DNA of 64,000 nucleotides from contig JARVKI010000102.1 in NCBI GenBank assembly GCA_036674765.1, positions 62,001 through 126,000 of the forward strand. The letters are read 5' to 3'. Shown one piece after another: positions 25,384-37,000 of this stretch. The translations under genes and the position numbers were made by a program. A model generated the notes under the pieces. It ran no database searches, was not told where the DNA came from, and was given only the letters and a program-made list of their open reading frames with translations. Origin of the DNA: Seiridium cupressi (lineage: Eukaryota > Ascomycota > Sordariomycetes > Amphisphaeriales > Sporocadaceae). Every line of letters begins with the position of its first letter. Position 1 is the first letter of the stretch.

Positions 25384-26727
25384 ACTGGTTTCCTGACGGC
25401 TTGCATGAGAAGCTGTGTATTTCCATCTAATACCCTCATTTCCTTTTGCAGATAACTCTCTGGACTGTACTATGGAAGAGCTATCTATGATTCTTTGCGC
25501 TGTGAGGTCTCCGACCTGCGCGAGTCTGCGATGATCCGGTCTTCTCCCAGACATGGGAAGCAGATGCTGCTGTTACAAGGGATGACGAGGTCTAGCATTG
25601 CATCACAGGCGTAATAAAATTTGATTTCTCGGGGTGCTGGATTTCTTCTTAATGCGATCATTCAGATCGCTTCGCTCCTGCTTAGGTAGCAGATAGATAT
25701 ACTCGGATTAATACAGACATGTGTCAATCATATCTCATACCTGCACCGCCATTTTGACCAAGTTGACGGCGATATGACGACGATAGAGAGATCTCACTCT
25801 TCCTGCTCTTTGCAATCAGGCACACAGTTGCCCTAAATCAAAGGCGCCGTTCTGATCACATCTGATACGACTTTTCCTGAAGGGACGGCCCATCGCTCTT
25901 GGCGCCCTCTAAATCTTGTGGTCAATGTTACCCGTGTAGCTCCGGGTCTGAAGTAATGCAAAGCCAAGCAAGTACAATACGGCAGACGTTGCATTATCAT
26001 GCGTTATGTCATGCACACAAATTCCAGGGTAACAGTTGCCCACATGAGTAGATCGCAATGATTGGAGAAGGAGAATGCCGGAGACAGGATGTGCTGCAGC
26101 GATCAAGTGTCGGGACTTGCCCGTGTATTCGAGTTTTGTTTGTGCGTTGACGCAGGAATGGACACTCAATACACAGCACCAAATTGCCAAGCCATGACAG
26201 ACCCGGGGAAGACTGCCCCTTTTCACATGTTTCCCTGTCCTGCCCTGTCAGGAACACGATGCCTGCGACTGCCATTTCGTTGCGCTTCCACATCGCCAGT
26301 CTATGGTCTCGCAGTGCTCCTGCACTGGGTATATTTTCTCTGAAGAACAGGACGGACACCTACGGTGCCAATAAAGGCAGTAGCGTCTGCCCCAGGCGTC
26401 TTGAACTGGACCGCTTTCTTCGGGTTAAGGTCTGGACGTGGCTTCCTGGAGAGTAAACAGTAGGTCACAATGCCAGACACAATACGTCACGTCAAGTAAC
26501 TACCACCATCAAACTCGCAAAGCTCCCATCTTTCTCCATCTTCTTGTCATCTTCATCAATCACGGTTCCGCTCGATACCCAGTATTGCCATTCCGTCTTC
26601 TTCTATACTTTGGACGTCATCAACTACAGTCCCGCTGGATTTCCCAGTCTTATCTTCACATCTCCTTCTGTTTCTCCTTTCTTGTTTTTCTTGGGAGGGG
26701 CGGTCTCGCTGCAGTGTCTTCACAATA
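25384..26727. other. Intergenic, no gene seen
   Basis: About 1.3 kb between the FKBP gene and the kinase uORF, with no convincing coding or RNA signal. From about 26500 it becomes pyrimidine-rich, consistent with the kinase promoter and leader. Confidence 0.55.
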
Positions 26728-26874
26728 ATGACCGATCCGCTCATGAGATTTGCACTCCAGCTCATGATCTTATGGCTCGTTCTCCAGATTTTCTTGTTTT
26801 TCCTGATGCTGGAAGACCGCAGCAAGTGGAGAGAAATGCACTTGCGACAGGCCAAGAAATCACCCTCGCCGTAA
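26728..26874 (+). promoter_or_regulatory. Upstream ORF (48 codons) in the kinase leader
   Basis: An ATG in strong context (A at -3) opens a 48-codon frame encoding a hydrophobic peptide (FALQLMILWLVLQIFLFFLM core). Its TAA ends 2 nt before the ATG at 26877 that I choose as the kinase start. It overlaps the weaker in-frame kinase ATG at 26772. The arrangement suggests reinitiation or translational control. It could instead be chance leader sequence. Confidence 0.45.
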
Positions 26875-26876
26875 CT

Positions 26877-28590
26877 ATGGCACCAACAGTCAAGACCGCC
26901 GAGAGAGCGGCTGCTGCTAAGATATACTTCGAGACACATTATCACGACATCCTCACAAAGCCCGACCCGAGATCCCTGCGTCTGCAATACCTCGAGGCTC
27001 AGCTGCACCACAGCGAGCTCTCGAGCGAGCAAAAACACGCCAGACGTGACATGTTCTACCAGACTGAATCCGATAATCTTCGTGAAACGCGAGTCCTCAA
27101 GTCAAGAAGTTTCTGCCCAACTTTGATGGGTTTACCAGGCAAGTTGACGGACAAGTATGAAGTTCTCAAGATCCTAGGCAAGGGTAGCTTCGGAGTTGTT
27201 CGACTGGTGCGGCAGAGAGCACCGAATGATCCAGATGCCCGCTCGACACCACCTGCTGTCTATGCTATGAAGGTAATTCGCAAGTCTGCAATGCTACGTA
27301 CAAGCCAAGAGGGCCATCTTAGAGCAGAGCGAGACTTTCTGGTCTCATCTAATGGATCCAACTGGTGAGGCCCTATACACCAGCCGGCGGAGGTCGCAGA
27401 GCTAACGTCGACGTGGCAGGATTGTCCCATTGATTGCAAGCTTCCAAGATCCTGCCAACTTGTATTTGGTTATGGAGTACATGCCGGGCGGCGATTTCCT
27501 CGGCCTTCTCATACGCGAGAACATCCTCAGCGAGCCCGTGGCCAGATTTTACATCGCGGAGATGATATTGTGCATAGAGGAGGCTCATTCTCTCGGATGC
27601 ATTCACAGAGACATCAAACCTGACAACTTCCTCGTGTCCCCTTCCGGACATCTCAAGATTTCAGACTTCGGACTGGCATACGATGGTCATTGGTCGCACG
27701 ATACCAGTTACTACCACACTCATCGGTACAGTCTGGTTCATAAACTCGGTCTTTCCATCGAGGGTAATGCCCAAGATCAATCAGAGGGCTTTGGTGGCAC
27801 TATGAGATGGGCTCGCAATGTGGCAGAGGGCATGAGGAAGCACGAGCGCGAAGAAGGTCAAAGCAGCTCAGTCAACCACCGCCACGAACCTCTCCTCAAC
27901 TGGCGCAACCGGTGCGGAAATCGTACTGCCGCTCGATCGGTTGTTGGCACGAGCCAGTACATGGCCCCTGAAGTGATCCGCGAAGGTGACTACGATGCGA
28001 GATGCGATTAGTGGAGCCTCGGCATCATCTTGTACGAGTGTCTCTATGGCCACACGCCCTTCCTCTCCGAGGCAGGTGGTCGCCAGGAGACCAAGCGCAA
28101 TATTGTTAACCATCAACAGACCTTTGCCTTCCCGTACCGCCCCCTGATATCCCACCGCTGCATGGAGCTACTGTCTCAGCTAATCTGCGAAAAGGAGCTG
28201 CGACTGTGTTCTAAGCGCTATCAGGATTTCAGGGGCTATGCTGTATATCCACAAGACGCCGAAGACATCAAGGCACACAAATGGTTCCGGGACATACCCT
28301 GGGACCGGCTTCATCTCATCTCACCCCCATTTGTACCACACATCTCCAGCTTGGCCGATACACACTACTTTGACGAAGAGGAACCTATCTCGGATTGGTC
28401 CGAGTCGCAAGCTAGTAATGAAACAACAGAGACTGTGCGGAAGAATGGAAACAAGGAGCGAAAGAGGCCTCGAGATCGGCTTCTGAGAGATCGCCAGACA
28501 AAAGAAACCGTGATGGAAATTCGGAAGCGGAGCGCATTCTTGGGATACACGTGGACTAGGGTGGCCGGCCGAGAGTTTGCGGCGAACTGA
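26877..28590 (+). CDS. NDR/Cbk1-like AGC kinase with in-frame TAG in the kinase domain (PUK1-like)
   Basis: Exons 26877..27364 and 27420..28590 (55-bp intron restoring SNW-IVPLI) would give 552 residues if the TAG at 28009-28011 (codon 360) is decoded as Trp, or 359 if not. Everything around it is intact. There is an N-terminal Mob-binding helix region, a glycine loop GKGSFGVV, a VIRK lysine region, HRD (225-227), DFG (245-247), a ~100-residue NDR-type insert, and VGTSQYMAPEV. Then CD[TAG]WSLG occupies the AGC motif DWWSLG. The same frame continues 193 codons to an NDR-type hydrophobic motif FLGYTW. No intron can remove the TAG. In Fusarium graminearum the perithecium-specific kinase PUK1 carries UAGUAG in its kinase domain that A-to-I editing changes to UGGUGG. 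I infer this is its counterpart, with only the first Trp codon as UAG. The start choice (26877 over 26772) rests on context and the uORF. A plain nonsense allele is the alternative. Confidence 0.85.
28001..28026 (+). promoter_or_regulatory. Predicted hairpin presenting the TAG in its loop (candidate editing site A28010)
   Basis: GATGCGA (28001-28007) pairs with TCGGCATC (28019-28026), giving 7 base pairs with one bulged G. The 11-nt loop holds T-TAG-TGGAGCC. The adenosine 28010 is preceded by U and followed by G, the favoured context of fungal A-to-I editing, which also favours hairpin loops. The fold was drawn by eye; no energy was computed. Confidence 0.5.
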
Positions 28591-28762
28591 AAAGAGAGTG
28601 ATGCACCAATGTTTTTCTTCTTGTTTTCATTACATGTGCGCGGGCAAAAAAACAGTCGTTAGATTTCATAAGGGCCATCACCGTCCTTGTAGTCTCTAGT
28701 AAGACCTTTTTCCCCCTTGAACAATTTCTCACCACTTCTCTCGTTTTACATTGAAGCCTTAC

Positions 28763-30560
28763 TTAACCTCCTCTCTCCTCTCGCCACTTCTTCTCTCTGC
28801 TACCCTCCCTACTACTCCCGTGTGTCTCATCCTCGAAGCCTGGCCCACCTGCTCCAGTTGCTGTAGCTTTTGCATTCATGACTTCCCACTCAAATTCCTT
28901 GAGCGCTCTGATCTCGCTACCGACAAACAGCAATGCGATCAGCCCGTCTACGGTCCCAGCGACAAGGCCCAGGCTCGATAAGAGCATGAGTATAAATGAC
29001 ACATAGTGCGGCGTCCACCAGACCCCGATGTAGCATATAAGGGTCACGATGACCCACGTGCCGAAGTGAATACCGCGCCACCGTCGCTGAAAGCGCTCAC
29101 GGGCCATGTAGGCGTGGATTTGGGTCAGGATCTCATCGTATGTGCTCGAGGGGAGATAAGAGACAGGCTGTGCGGCGGTCTGAAGCTGCGACGCAAACGA
29201 CGAGCTCGATGGCGCGTTGGGGTCACGCGGCTGAGTTGGGGGCAGGGGCAGATGCGTTTCTGATGTCGTGGGCGACTGTAGGTAGACACCATTCTCGAGA
29301 TCAGCGTCTGGGATCTCGGTCCTGCGGGTTTCCGCGAGGGAGGCAGCAGCCGTAGGATGGCGGATGGAACTGCGGCTACGGTTATGTGATCTGCTGCGAT
29401 GGTACTCGTTTGCTGAGGCAGAAGGCGGTGTTGCGTTGACGCGGTGCAGAACCAGGGTGGCCTCGACGGAGAAGTGGTCCGAGAGGCTGCAGCCGAGCGC
29501 CGGGTGCCTACCCATCATGCCGACTCGAACATCATGGACCACCCAGCCCCAGCCGGCACTCTCGCTGCCAGAGGAGGCGAAAATGTAGTCAAGCCGCTTC
29601 CCCTTAGGATCAAGCGTATCGGGGGCGATCTCAGGCCAACTATCCTCGCGGCCGGGCCCAAGTAACTTCTGCTGCGATTTGGGCCACCTCCAGGTGTTAT
29701 ATACGGAATTGCTCGTGGTCCCATTTTCGTCAATGTTGAACTGTGCGTTTGGAATAGGCCGCCGCCTGGCTCGTTCGAGGTCGTCCTCCGCCGAGCCTAG
29801 CGAAGAGTCCGGGTGTAGCACACGCCATACGTCACGAACAGGAGCGTGAGAGGAGATGATGCGATGCATGAGAGACAGGGGGACATCGTTGAAGTCGCCG
29901 AGAGCGAGCACAAGATGACCGCGGGCTGCAGCGCCACGGAGGAGCTTTGCCAGTTCCCAGGCCTGAGAAAGCCGATGTGCCGTGTACGAACAGTTGGTTC
30001 CATGCTCATACCTGGCGTGGGTCTGGGGGAAACAGTATGTCAGCACAATGCAGAGGCACAAGGTTCACCTTCTTTGGCTGTTGGTGTCAGCTACTTACGT
30101 GTGTATTGAACACTTCGGCCACATCTCTAAGGCCCCTTCCGTACCGTATCTTGGCATATGCGACGCCCTTCCCGACAAACCAATCCCCACGAAAGAAAGC
30201 AGTTGGACGGCCGTTGAGAGGGTACTGGTACATGGAGCTTTCTTCTATTGGCCATTTGGACAGAATTGCCAGGCCACCACCAAACGCCCCGCTGTGGTAG
30301 AACTTGCCGTACGGCAGTATGAAGCGGGTGGCCCGCCGTATGGAGCGGTAGTCCTCCTGTGTCCAGCATTCCTGCAAAGCGACGATATGAGGAGTGGGTG
30401 TCGTAGAAGCAATCGTCCGGCCTATCTCCTGGAGTCTGGTAGCGCGTTGCGCGGACAGGTGAAGGAGGCCCCAGCAGTTCAAGGTCAATATGTTCAGCTC
30501 GGTGAGCTCTAGAGGAAGAGCCTCCGTGGAGCTTGCAGGGGAGGCACGTGAGACGCGCAT
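28763..30560 (-). CDS. isc1: Inositol phosphosphingolipid phospholipase C (ISC1 / neutral sphingomyelinase type)
   Basis: Mg-dependent phospholipase C that releases ceramide from inositol phosphosphingolipids at ER or mitochondrial membranes. Exons 30560..30099 and 30022..28763 (76-bp intron) give 573 residues. The DNase-I-like endonuclease/exonuclease/phosphatase fold starts at LNILTLNCWG. Catalytic signatures: ALQECW (metal-binding Glu64), GGGLAILSKWPI, FNTHTHARY across the splice, LGDFND (195-200), and SDHFSVEATL. A Ser/Arg/Pro-rich linker precedes two C-terminal membrane helices (WVIVTLICYIGVWW and SFILMLLSSLGLVAG), as in yeast Isc1. The first ATG of the frame is 30560. It is convergent with the kinase gene, with 172 bp between the stop codons. 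Confidence 0.93.
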
Positions 30561-31827
30561 GGCCAACCTCTGGTAGCAGTTCGTGCTTGACAGTATAGAA
30601 TATGAGTTAGGGCGTCGTGCAGCTGTGCCTACTTAATGTAGTGATGTCAATCCAACGGGCGCAGCGCTGCCGAGAGTCCCGCAGGTGGCATCTACACAGA
30701 CAAACGATACAGAGAAGTCTCACAGGAGCAGTCGACGCACGAGGGCATGAAGGGAAAGTGGACGGAACAACTGGAAAGATATATTCCCAGTCACTTGACT
30801 GCCGGCCGCCAGGAACAAAAGAGCTCGGGAGCCAGGGAAATGAGCCAACGACAGGGGTCGGCAATCGTTTCGCTGCTAACCACCTTCCCTCAACGGGCGT
30901 GGGCAGCGCAGCCTTGCAGCTTGACGCGTTGAGGGGAAGCTTGAAGCTCTGCCGTAGATAGATGAAGCTGTGCGACTTGATCCTCTGCGCCAGGGTACGC
31001 GGAGGGTTCGCATCGCGATGCGCCAGCCATGACAGTCCTTGCTGATGGGAAGCAGCGCTGAACTCGCAAGTGGTGCACTAGCACTGCAGGCTCAGACGAG
31101 GTCCCGGAGGAGTGCAGCATGTTGCAGTACAGAGTTCAAGGTTCCACTTCCGAACTACATTTTACACCTCAGATGATGCCCACCGGCTATTCTTCCAATA
31201 TGACATGGGTGCATGACATGCATGTTCCTTCGGTTCATCGCTTCTCCCCGAGTCCGGATGAGCTGCTGGCCAGGAAGAGAGGCATCGGGGTATTTCGGGC
31301 AAAGCAATCAAAAGCCTGCAGCCGATATTCTGCTGAAGATCAACGCTGCAGTTCACTGAAATCCTTTGCCTTCCTTCCTGCTGCACCCTGATCCACACGA
31401 TCCTCGATCCACGGATTCTGACGGGCGGGTGGGGCTGCAGGAGCCCACATGTCAAGAGTGAAACTAGGCCATATTCAGCCTAGAGCCGGTCGACCTTGTT
31501 CAGCCTCGTCGCAACATTTCCAATTCCCGTTCCCCCCACTGCCCGAGGCTGCGATCCAGGCAAGACGTTCCCATACGTGACCAAGACCAATCTTGCCGGA
31601 GACATCTCCATTCCCATTGGCGCTCCCAGAAACATCAAAGACATATACTCCAACCCTTGGCAAACGCCGCATATTCGCCCTTCGACTCGGGATCTCTGCA
31701 TCATCGACCGTCCCACCCCGACCGCTCCAATCCTTACTACGCCAGTAGTTGCTCTTCCGACTCGCATTGCTGACCAAGGGCCCCGGCATAGCCAATGAAT
31801 CGAAGCTAGTATCGCGCTCCTTTGGCA
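30561..31827. other. Divergent intergenic region between isc1 and swd3
   Basis: About 1.27 kb upstream of both genes. No open frame shows protein-like features and no RNA gene is seen. It presumably holds two promoters and leaders. Confidence 0.6.
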
Positions 31828-33489
31828 ATGCCGGACCCTGTCTCGACAAATGAGGCGCCCGCCTCGCAACCCCCTTCTAAGCGACGGAGGGTTCACGGCC
31901 ATGGCGACGAATCGACCCCGTGCGACGAGGTACTCGACGAAGGCGACGAGAAACGTGCGCTCCAAATTTCCATACGGGAGAGACCACAGGAAAGTCGGTC
32001 AGCGAGTCGCAGCCGTAGCCGTAGCCGTACGCCCAAAGAGGATCGTGAAAAGGAGTACTACAGTGACCGCACGACATCTCGAAGCCGGTCGCGCTCCAGG
32101 TCCACCTCGGGATCGAGATCAAGATCAAGGTCCAGGACCAGGACCAGGTCTAGATCACGATTGAGGTCCAGGTCCAGGTCCAGGTCCGACTCTGAATCAA
32201 GATCAAGGTTACACTCCGAATCCCGATCCATCACGCGCTCTCCATCTCCTGCGTCCGTCGACCCTTCGCCGTTAGAGACGCCGCACCAAGACATCGATCC
32301 TACACCTCCGTCAGAGCAAAGGATAACACCCGATTTCAAGCCGCGCCTTATACTTGGTGGCCACCAGAAACCCATTTCCCAGGTGCGCATCTCGCCCGAT
32401 GGTAGGTGGATAGCCTCGGCATCAGCTGACGGCACCATCAAAATATGGGAAGCTTCCACGGGCAAACACATGGACACGCTGGTGGGACACATGGCGGGTG
32501 TATCAACCGTGGCTTGGTCGCCAGACTCAAAGGTGCTGGCGTCTGGGTCGGATGACAAGGCGATCCGCTTGTGGGATAGAGTGACGGGACGGCCAAAGAG
32601 GGCTCGGCCACTACTAGGACACCACAGCTACGTCTACTGTCTGGCATTCTCGCCCAAGGGCAATATCCTGGCAAGTGGGAGCTACGATGAGGCGGTATTT
32701 CTATGGGACGTAAGGGCAGGCAGGCTAATGCGGAGCTTGCCAGCCCACAGCGATCCTGTCAGCGGCATAGATTTCAGCCTGGACGGAACATTGGTTGTCA
32801 GTTGCAGTACTGATGGCCTGACGTGAGTCCCTCCCCAGATGCTGACACGCAAATTAACGTTGAAACTGACACAACCTTGCCGCAGCCGAATATGGGACAC
32901 CCTCTCCGGCCAATGCCTCCGCACAATGGTACACGAAGACAACCCACCCGTGACCTCGGTCTGTTTTGCTCCCAATGGGCGATACATTCTCGCGTTTAGC
33001 ACGGACTCATGCCTGCGTCTTTGGGACTATGTATCAGGCTCCGTAAAAAAAACATACCAGGGCCACACGAACAAGGGCTTCAGCATCGGTGGTTGTTTCG
33101 GATCCGTCGACCATAATCTAAACGCCTTCATCGCTGCCCCAAGCGAAGACGGCGACATCGTGCTCTGGGACGTGAAGAGCAAGGAGATTGTGCAGAGAAT
33201 AGAGAAGGCGCACGACGGTGTGTGCTTCTGGGTCGACGTGAACGATGAGACCATGGTCAGCTGTGGCCAGGATGGCAGGATAAAGGTGATGAGACATCAG
33301 GGTCCTGCGGTGGTGGTAAATGGGACCAACGGGACCACGATTGAGCCTGAGCAGACGAATGGTGTGGATGAGTCGCCCGAGGTGGATGGTGAAAAGAAAG
33401 AGGCTGGCGAGACGCCGCTGCAAGGAGATGTCGTCATGCAAGAAGATGTTGCGATGCACGAAGACATCATGATTAAAGAAGAGAAGTAA
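31828..33489 (+). CDS. swd3: COMPASS WD40 subunit Swd3/WDR5 with N-terminal SR-repeat region
   Basis: WD40 subunit of the Set1/COMPASS histone H3K4 methyltransferase complex, nuclear. Exons 31828..32822 and 32886..33489 (63-bp intron completing the Thr codon before RIWD) give 532 residues. The first ~165 residues are disordered: a basic SKRRRVHGH patch, then a long run of Arg-Ser dipeptides (about 55-135) encoded partly by repeated GGTCCA/TCCAGG hexamers. Seven WD repeats follow from about 170, each with SPDG and IW or LWD landmarks (HQKPISQVRISPDGRWIASA, ASGSDDKAIRLWD, ASGSYDEAVFLWD). A C-terminal acidic/Met-rich tail (about 60 residues) ends VVMQEDVAMHEDIMIKEEK. The WD order and GHxxxV spacing match WDR5/Swd3. 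A cytoplasmic WD protein is possible but less likely. ATG 31828 is the first in frame. Confidence 0.82.
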
Positions 33490-34064
33490 AGCCTCTTGAC
33501 GCGCGAACCACGAGCGGCAGCTGAAAACCATAGCCGTACATTACGGCGTAAACCTCAGTAGGCACGTGAACGCCTGATTGGCTTCTCTCGAATGTGTCAG
33601 ACGCGGTGGGACGGTGGTTTGTGGTGGCCATCTCACTCAACATTAATGGTTGTGGCGAGAAGCATGATCTGGTTGCTCTCGGACAAGCGACGGACTGGGG
33701 CCATAGTTTGGTAGCACAAAATGTTCATCATCATCAAAGCCCATCACATCAGACTTGAGTATAAACAGCAAGTATTGGCAACGGGAGGAATTGAACATCT
33801 AGATGGAGTTGGTCATAAATACTACACCGGAACTCCGGGATATGGATGAAAAGGAACCCACTCGGATCCTACTTATGCATCGTGGAATGGTCGTAGAATA
33901 GACGATGAAGCCCTGCACGCCGCCCAATGTCTTTCTCCTTGATCCTCGCCCGTTCTATGGGACCACGGAGCCTTTCTGTGGCTTTCCTTGCATTGATTGT
34001 ATTGCATTGTAATTCTATCCTCGCGATCCGCCTGCCACCTCCCCTTCCCTGGATCTTCTCGCCT
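33490..34064. other. Convergent 3' region between swd3 and ubr1
   Basis: About 575 bp between two stop codons. It should hold both polyadenylation regions. No other feature is seen. Confidence 0.6.
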
Positions 34065-37000
34065 CTAGATGGTCTCCCAGCCACCGTTATTGATATCAGC
34101 TTCTAGTTTTCGACTGATAAAACTGGGAATGCCATGCGAGAGCCAAATGTTCCGAAGGGCATCATAGCGCTTCTGGTTCAGGTAAAGCAAACGCCCGTGG
34201 CGCAGACCGACGTCCACCTCCCCGTAGCGGTCGATGTATGGCGCGTGGCTGAAAGAGCCGCTGACACGGTGCAAGTAGAAGACGGAGCACTTGCGGATGT
34301 TGATGAACAGGCCAATGTTCCGTTGGCACCTATTCCCGCAGATTAGCAACGCTTTGCATCGGATGGCGAGGACGGCTCGGAAAACTTACTTGAAGAGCAT
34401 GTGCTGGCTCGCCCCACCAATCTTCATGGTCGGTTTGTCGTCCCGGCCGTCTTCCTTGTAGTCCATGAGGCAACATATAGTCTGGCCGCAGAAGATGTCG
34501 CCGCAAAAGAGGCAGACTATCGGGTCAGCAAGATCCTTGCCCGTGCTTGGGCACCGGCGCTGGGCACACTGCTCGATGAGGGTGTCGTAGTTCTTGGGCA
34601 GCCCGACCAGCTCGAATATGCCAGGATGGCTCAGCTGCGCCGACTTGGGAAGAACGTGCGGGCCTTCCCTCCTGGTTGGAGAAGCGGGTGGTGGATGATA
34701 CAGCTGGTGGCGAATCCAGCCGTGGACGACAGCTTCGATGCGCGAAGGCCAGCCGTAGTTGGGTCCGTACGAGGTCAGCGCTGCGCACATCTCGTCGAAA
34801 GTCGGAACCCGCAGAGCCGCTGTCAGCCGGGACAGCTCGTCCTCTTCGGGCGCTGCAGGCACGTAGCTGTTGAAGTCGACGCCGTAATGAACGTGCAAGA
34901 GGATGGCGCTCTTGCGCAAGAAGACGAGAGCGTACTTTTTTACGAATGCGTAGAAGTCTTGAAGGCCATTCATGCAAGGTTGCTCAAAACCCAGGTTCAG
35001 CAAATCCTCCGGAAGCTCATTGATTTCCTCCCTGTACTTGTGGCCAGCCAAAGTGACGGCATTACAAAACGTGGCGAAGTTGGCCAGGGCGGCGTCTTCG
35101 GGATCTCGCTTCACCATGTGCTCCAACCACTTCCCTATCGGCATGTTGCGAGAAACGTGATAAACCGTCTTGACAATCTCGGCAAGATAATATATTCTAA
35201 TCAAGTTGTTGATGTCCATGTAGTGCGTCATACCGATGCTGAAAACACTCTCACACATGAGAATGAATGGATCCTGGCTCAATATGGGCGAAAAGTCGTC
35301 CACCGCTGAGCAGCCCTTGCTTATGTCGCCGGTAGAGAAATCCGCGATGAAGAGTTGGAAGAACTGGCGTTTAACATCTCGTTGGTATTCATTGCTGATG
35401 CGGCTTTCGCCGCCGTATCGCAGGCCACCAATCGCTATATACGACGCGACCGTTTCCGATAGAATCCGGAGCTGGATCAGCGTCTGCTCCGGGACCTTTT
35501 CGATGAGCGTCATCCCGTACTGCGCCTCAACACCTCTCTGTGTGATCTCAGTTGCCGAGATGGAGAAGCCCACGGCCTGCGCCAAGGCTCTGTTGCCTCC
35601 GAGATCCTCGGTCTTTATCTCAGGGTCTAGCCTATTTAGCAATTTGTTGCTTAGCAGCGTCTCTCGCAGCCGGTTATAAGCTCGCTTCAAGACCTTGTCT
35701 TGCGGCGTCTCCGGGCTTCTCGATCGGACGCTGGAATCTGGGGTGGCTACTGCTGAGAAAGAGTCGCTGAAAGGGGTACCCATGCCCGTAGATTGCGAAG
35801 CAATCGCTTCCCACGAAGCCTCTGCGCCGCCCTGCTGAGAGGGAATATCGTTGAGAGTTTCGGGCATTTTCGCTCGTATATACTCCGTGAAAGCAAGTTG
35901 TGCGGCGTCGTGGAAGTCTCCAAGGTACACGTGTTTTGGCGCGTCCAGGAATGAGGTCAAATCCGCGGGGTTCTGGAGGATACCGGGATAAGACTCCTCC
36001 TTACCGTCCCAAGTGATGGGTAGAAATGCGTTGCCGAGGGCCTTGCAGAGTGGGCATACGAACTCCTTGCGCTCCAAAGATTCCGGATGGTGGCGAGCGA
36101 TCTGGTGAACGTGTCGCCGCGAGGTTGCCTCAATGTATGTTTCGAAGCAACTGTAGTGCATTATGTGACCGCATGACACGGCCACAGGGCCTTGTCGGCA
36201 CATTTTTGCAGGGAACCCTTTGCCAATACGCTGCTTCTCCGCGCTGAACACTTCTCCGGCGGCGTTGACCTTCTCGACTCTTGTACGGTTCTCGTGAGCT
36301 AGACCGAAAGGTCGGATAGGCTCGGCTGACCGGTCGAGATTGACAGGAGTGTTGGCTGCTTCGCGCACGAAATCTGGATCTTGAAAATCTGTCTGGCGGA
36401 GTACATGGCTTTCGAGGAACAACCCAAACGTTCCATACAAACGACCGTCGTCGGCTTCTTCTTGGCAGAGGATGCAAGTTCCCCTGGGATACTTCCAAAA
36501 ATTCTTCTGTGCCTCCAGTGGTGGCGCCTCCTCAACGTCCTCGAGGTCTTCTTCGCCCCAGTCAATATCGCCTTGCATCTCCAAGAAGCTCTTCTGTTGT
36601 TGCTGGAATTGCGCCATAACCTTGGCTTGACGGTCGAGGGCCGCCTTCTTCTTCCGTTCGCGCTCCTCGTCGGCATTTTGAGTACTGGCCGGAGAGGCAG
36701 TATCTAATCTATCGATTGGTATACCCAAGCGCAGGTAGGCAGAATCAAAGTGCGTTGGCATCTTCTGTCTCATTCTCTTCAAAATCAAAGTGATCTTGGG
36801 ATGGCATGCCTTCAACTCTTCTTTTGTGGATATCAACTCGAGAAGGGATACAATAGTCTTCGCAGAAGGTGTGTCTTGTAGGAAATTGCTGCGGCCATGT
36901 GTGTTTAGGGCAATGTACACAAAGGAACTCTCTTCCGGACTCTTTTCACTGGTCTTATCCTCGGCAATCGCGATTAGTACCAAGTGCAGCACCACTTGTA

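Noticed and set aside
24397..25554. 385-codon open frame on the minus strand
   Set aside because: Antisense to the acidic/Lys-rich FKBP gene; low-complexity Leu-rich translation caused by opposite-strand codon bias.
27983..28011. A micro-intron removing the TAG from the kinase (GTGACT to GATTAG)
   Set aside because: It would be 26 nt, well below any intron here, and would delete the conserved DYDARCD residues.
26877..28590. Kinase as a simple pseudogene
   Set aside because: Only one lesion, at a known type of editable site, with intact coding sequence on both sides; kept as an alternative, not preferred.
34401..35309. 302-codon open frame on the plus strand
   Set aside because: Antisense to the conserved C-terminal region of UBR1; no motif of its own.
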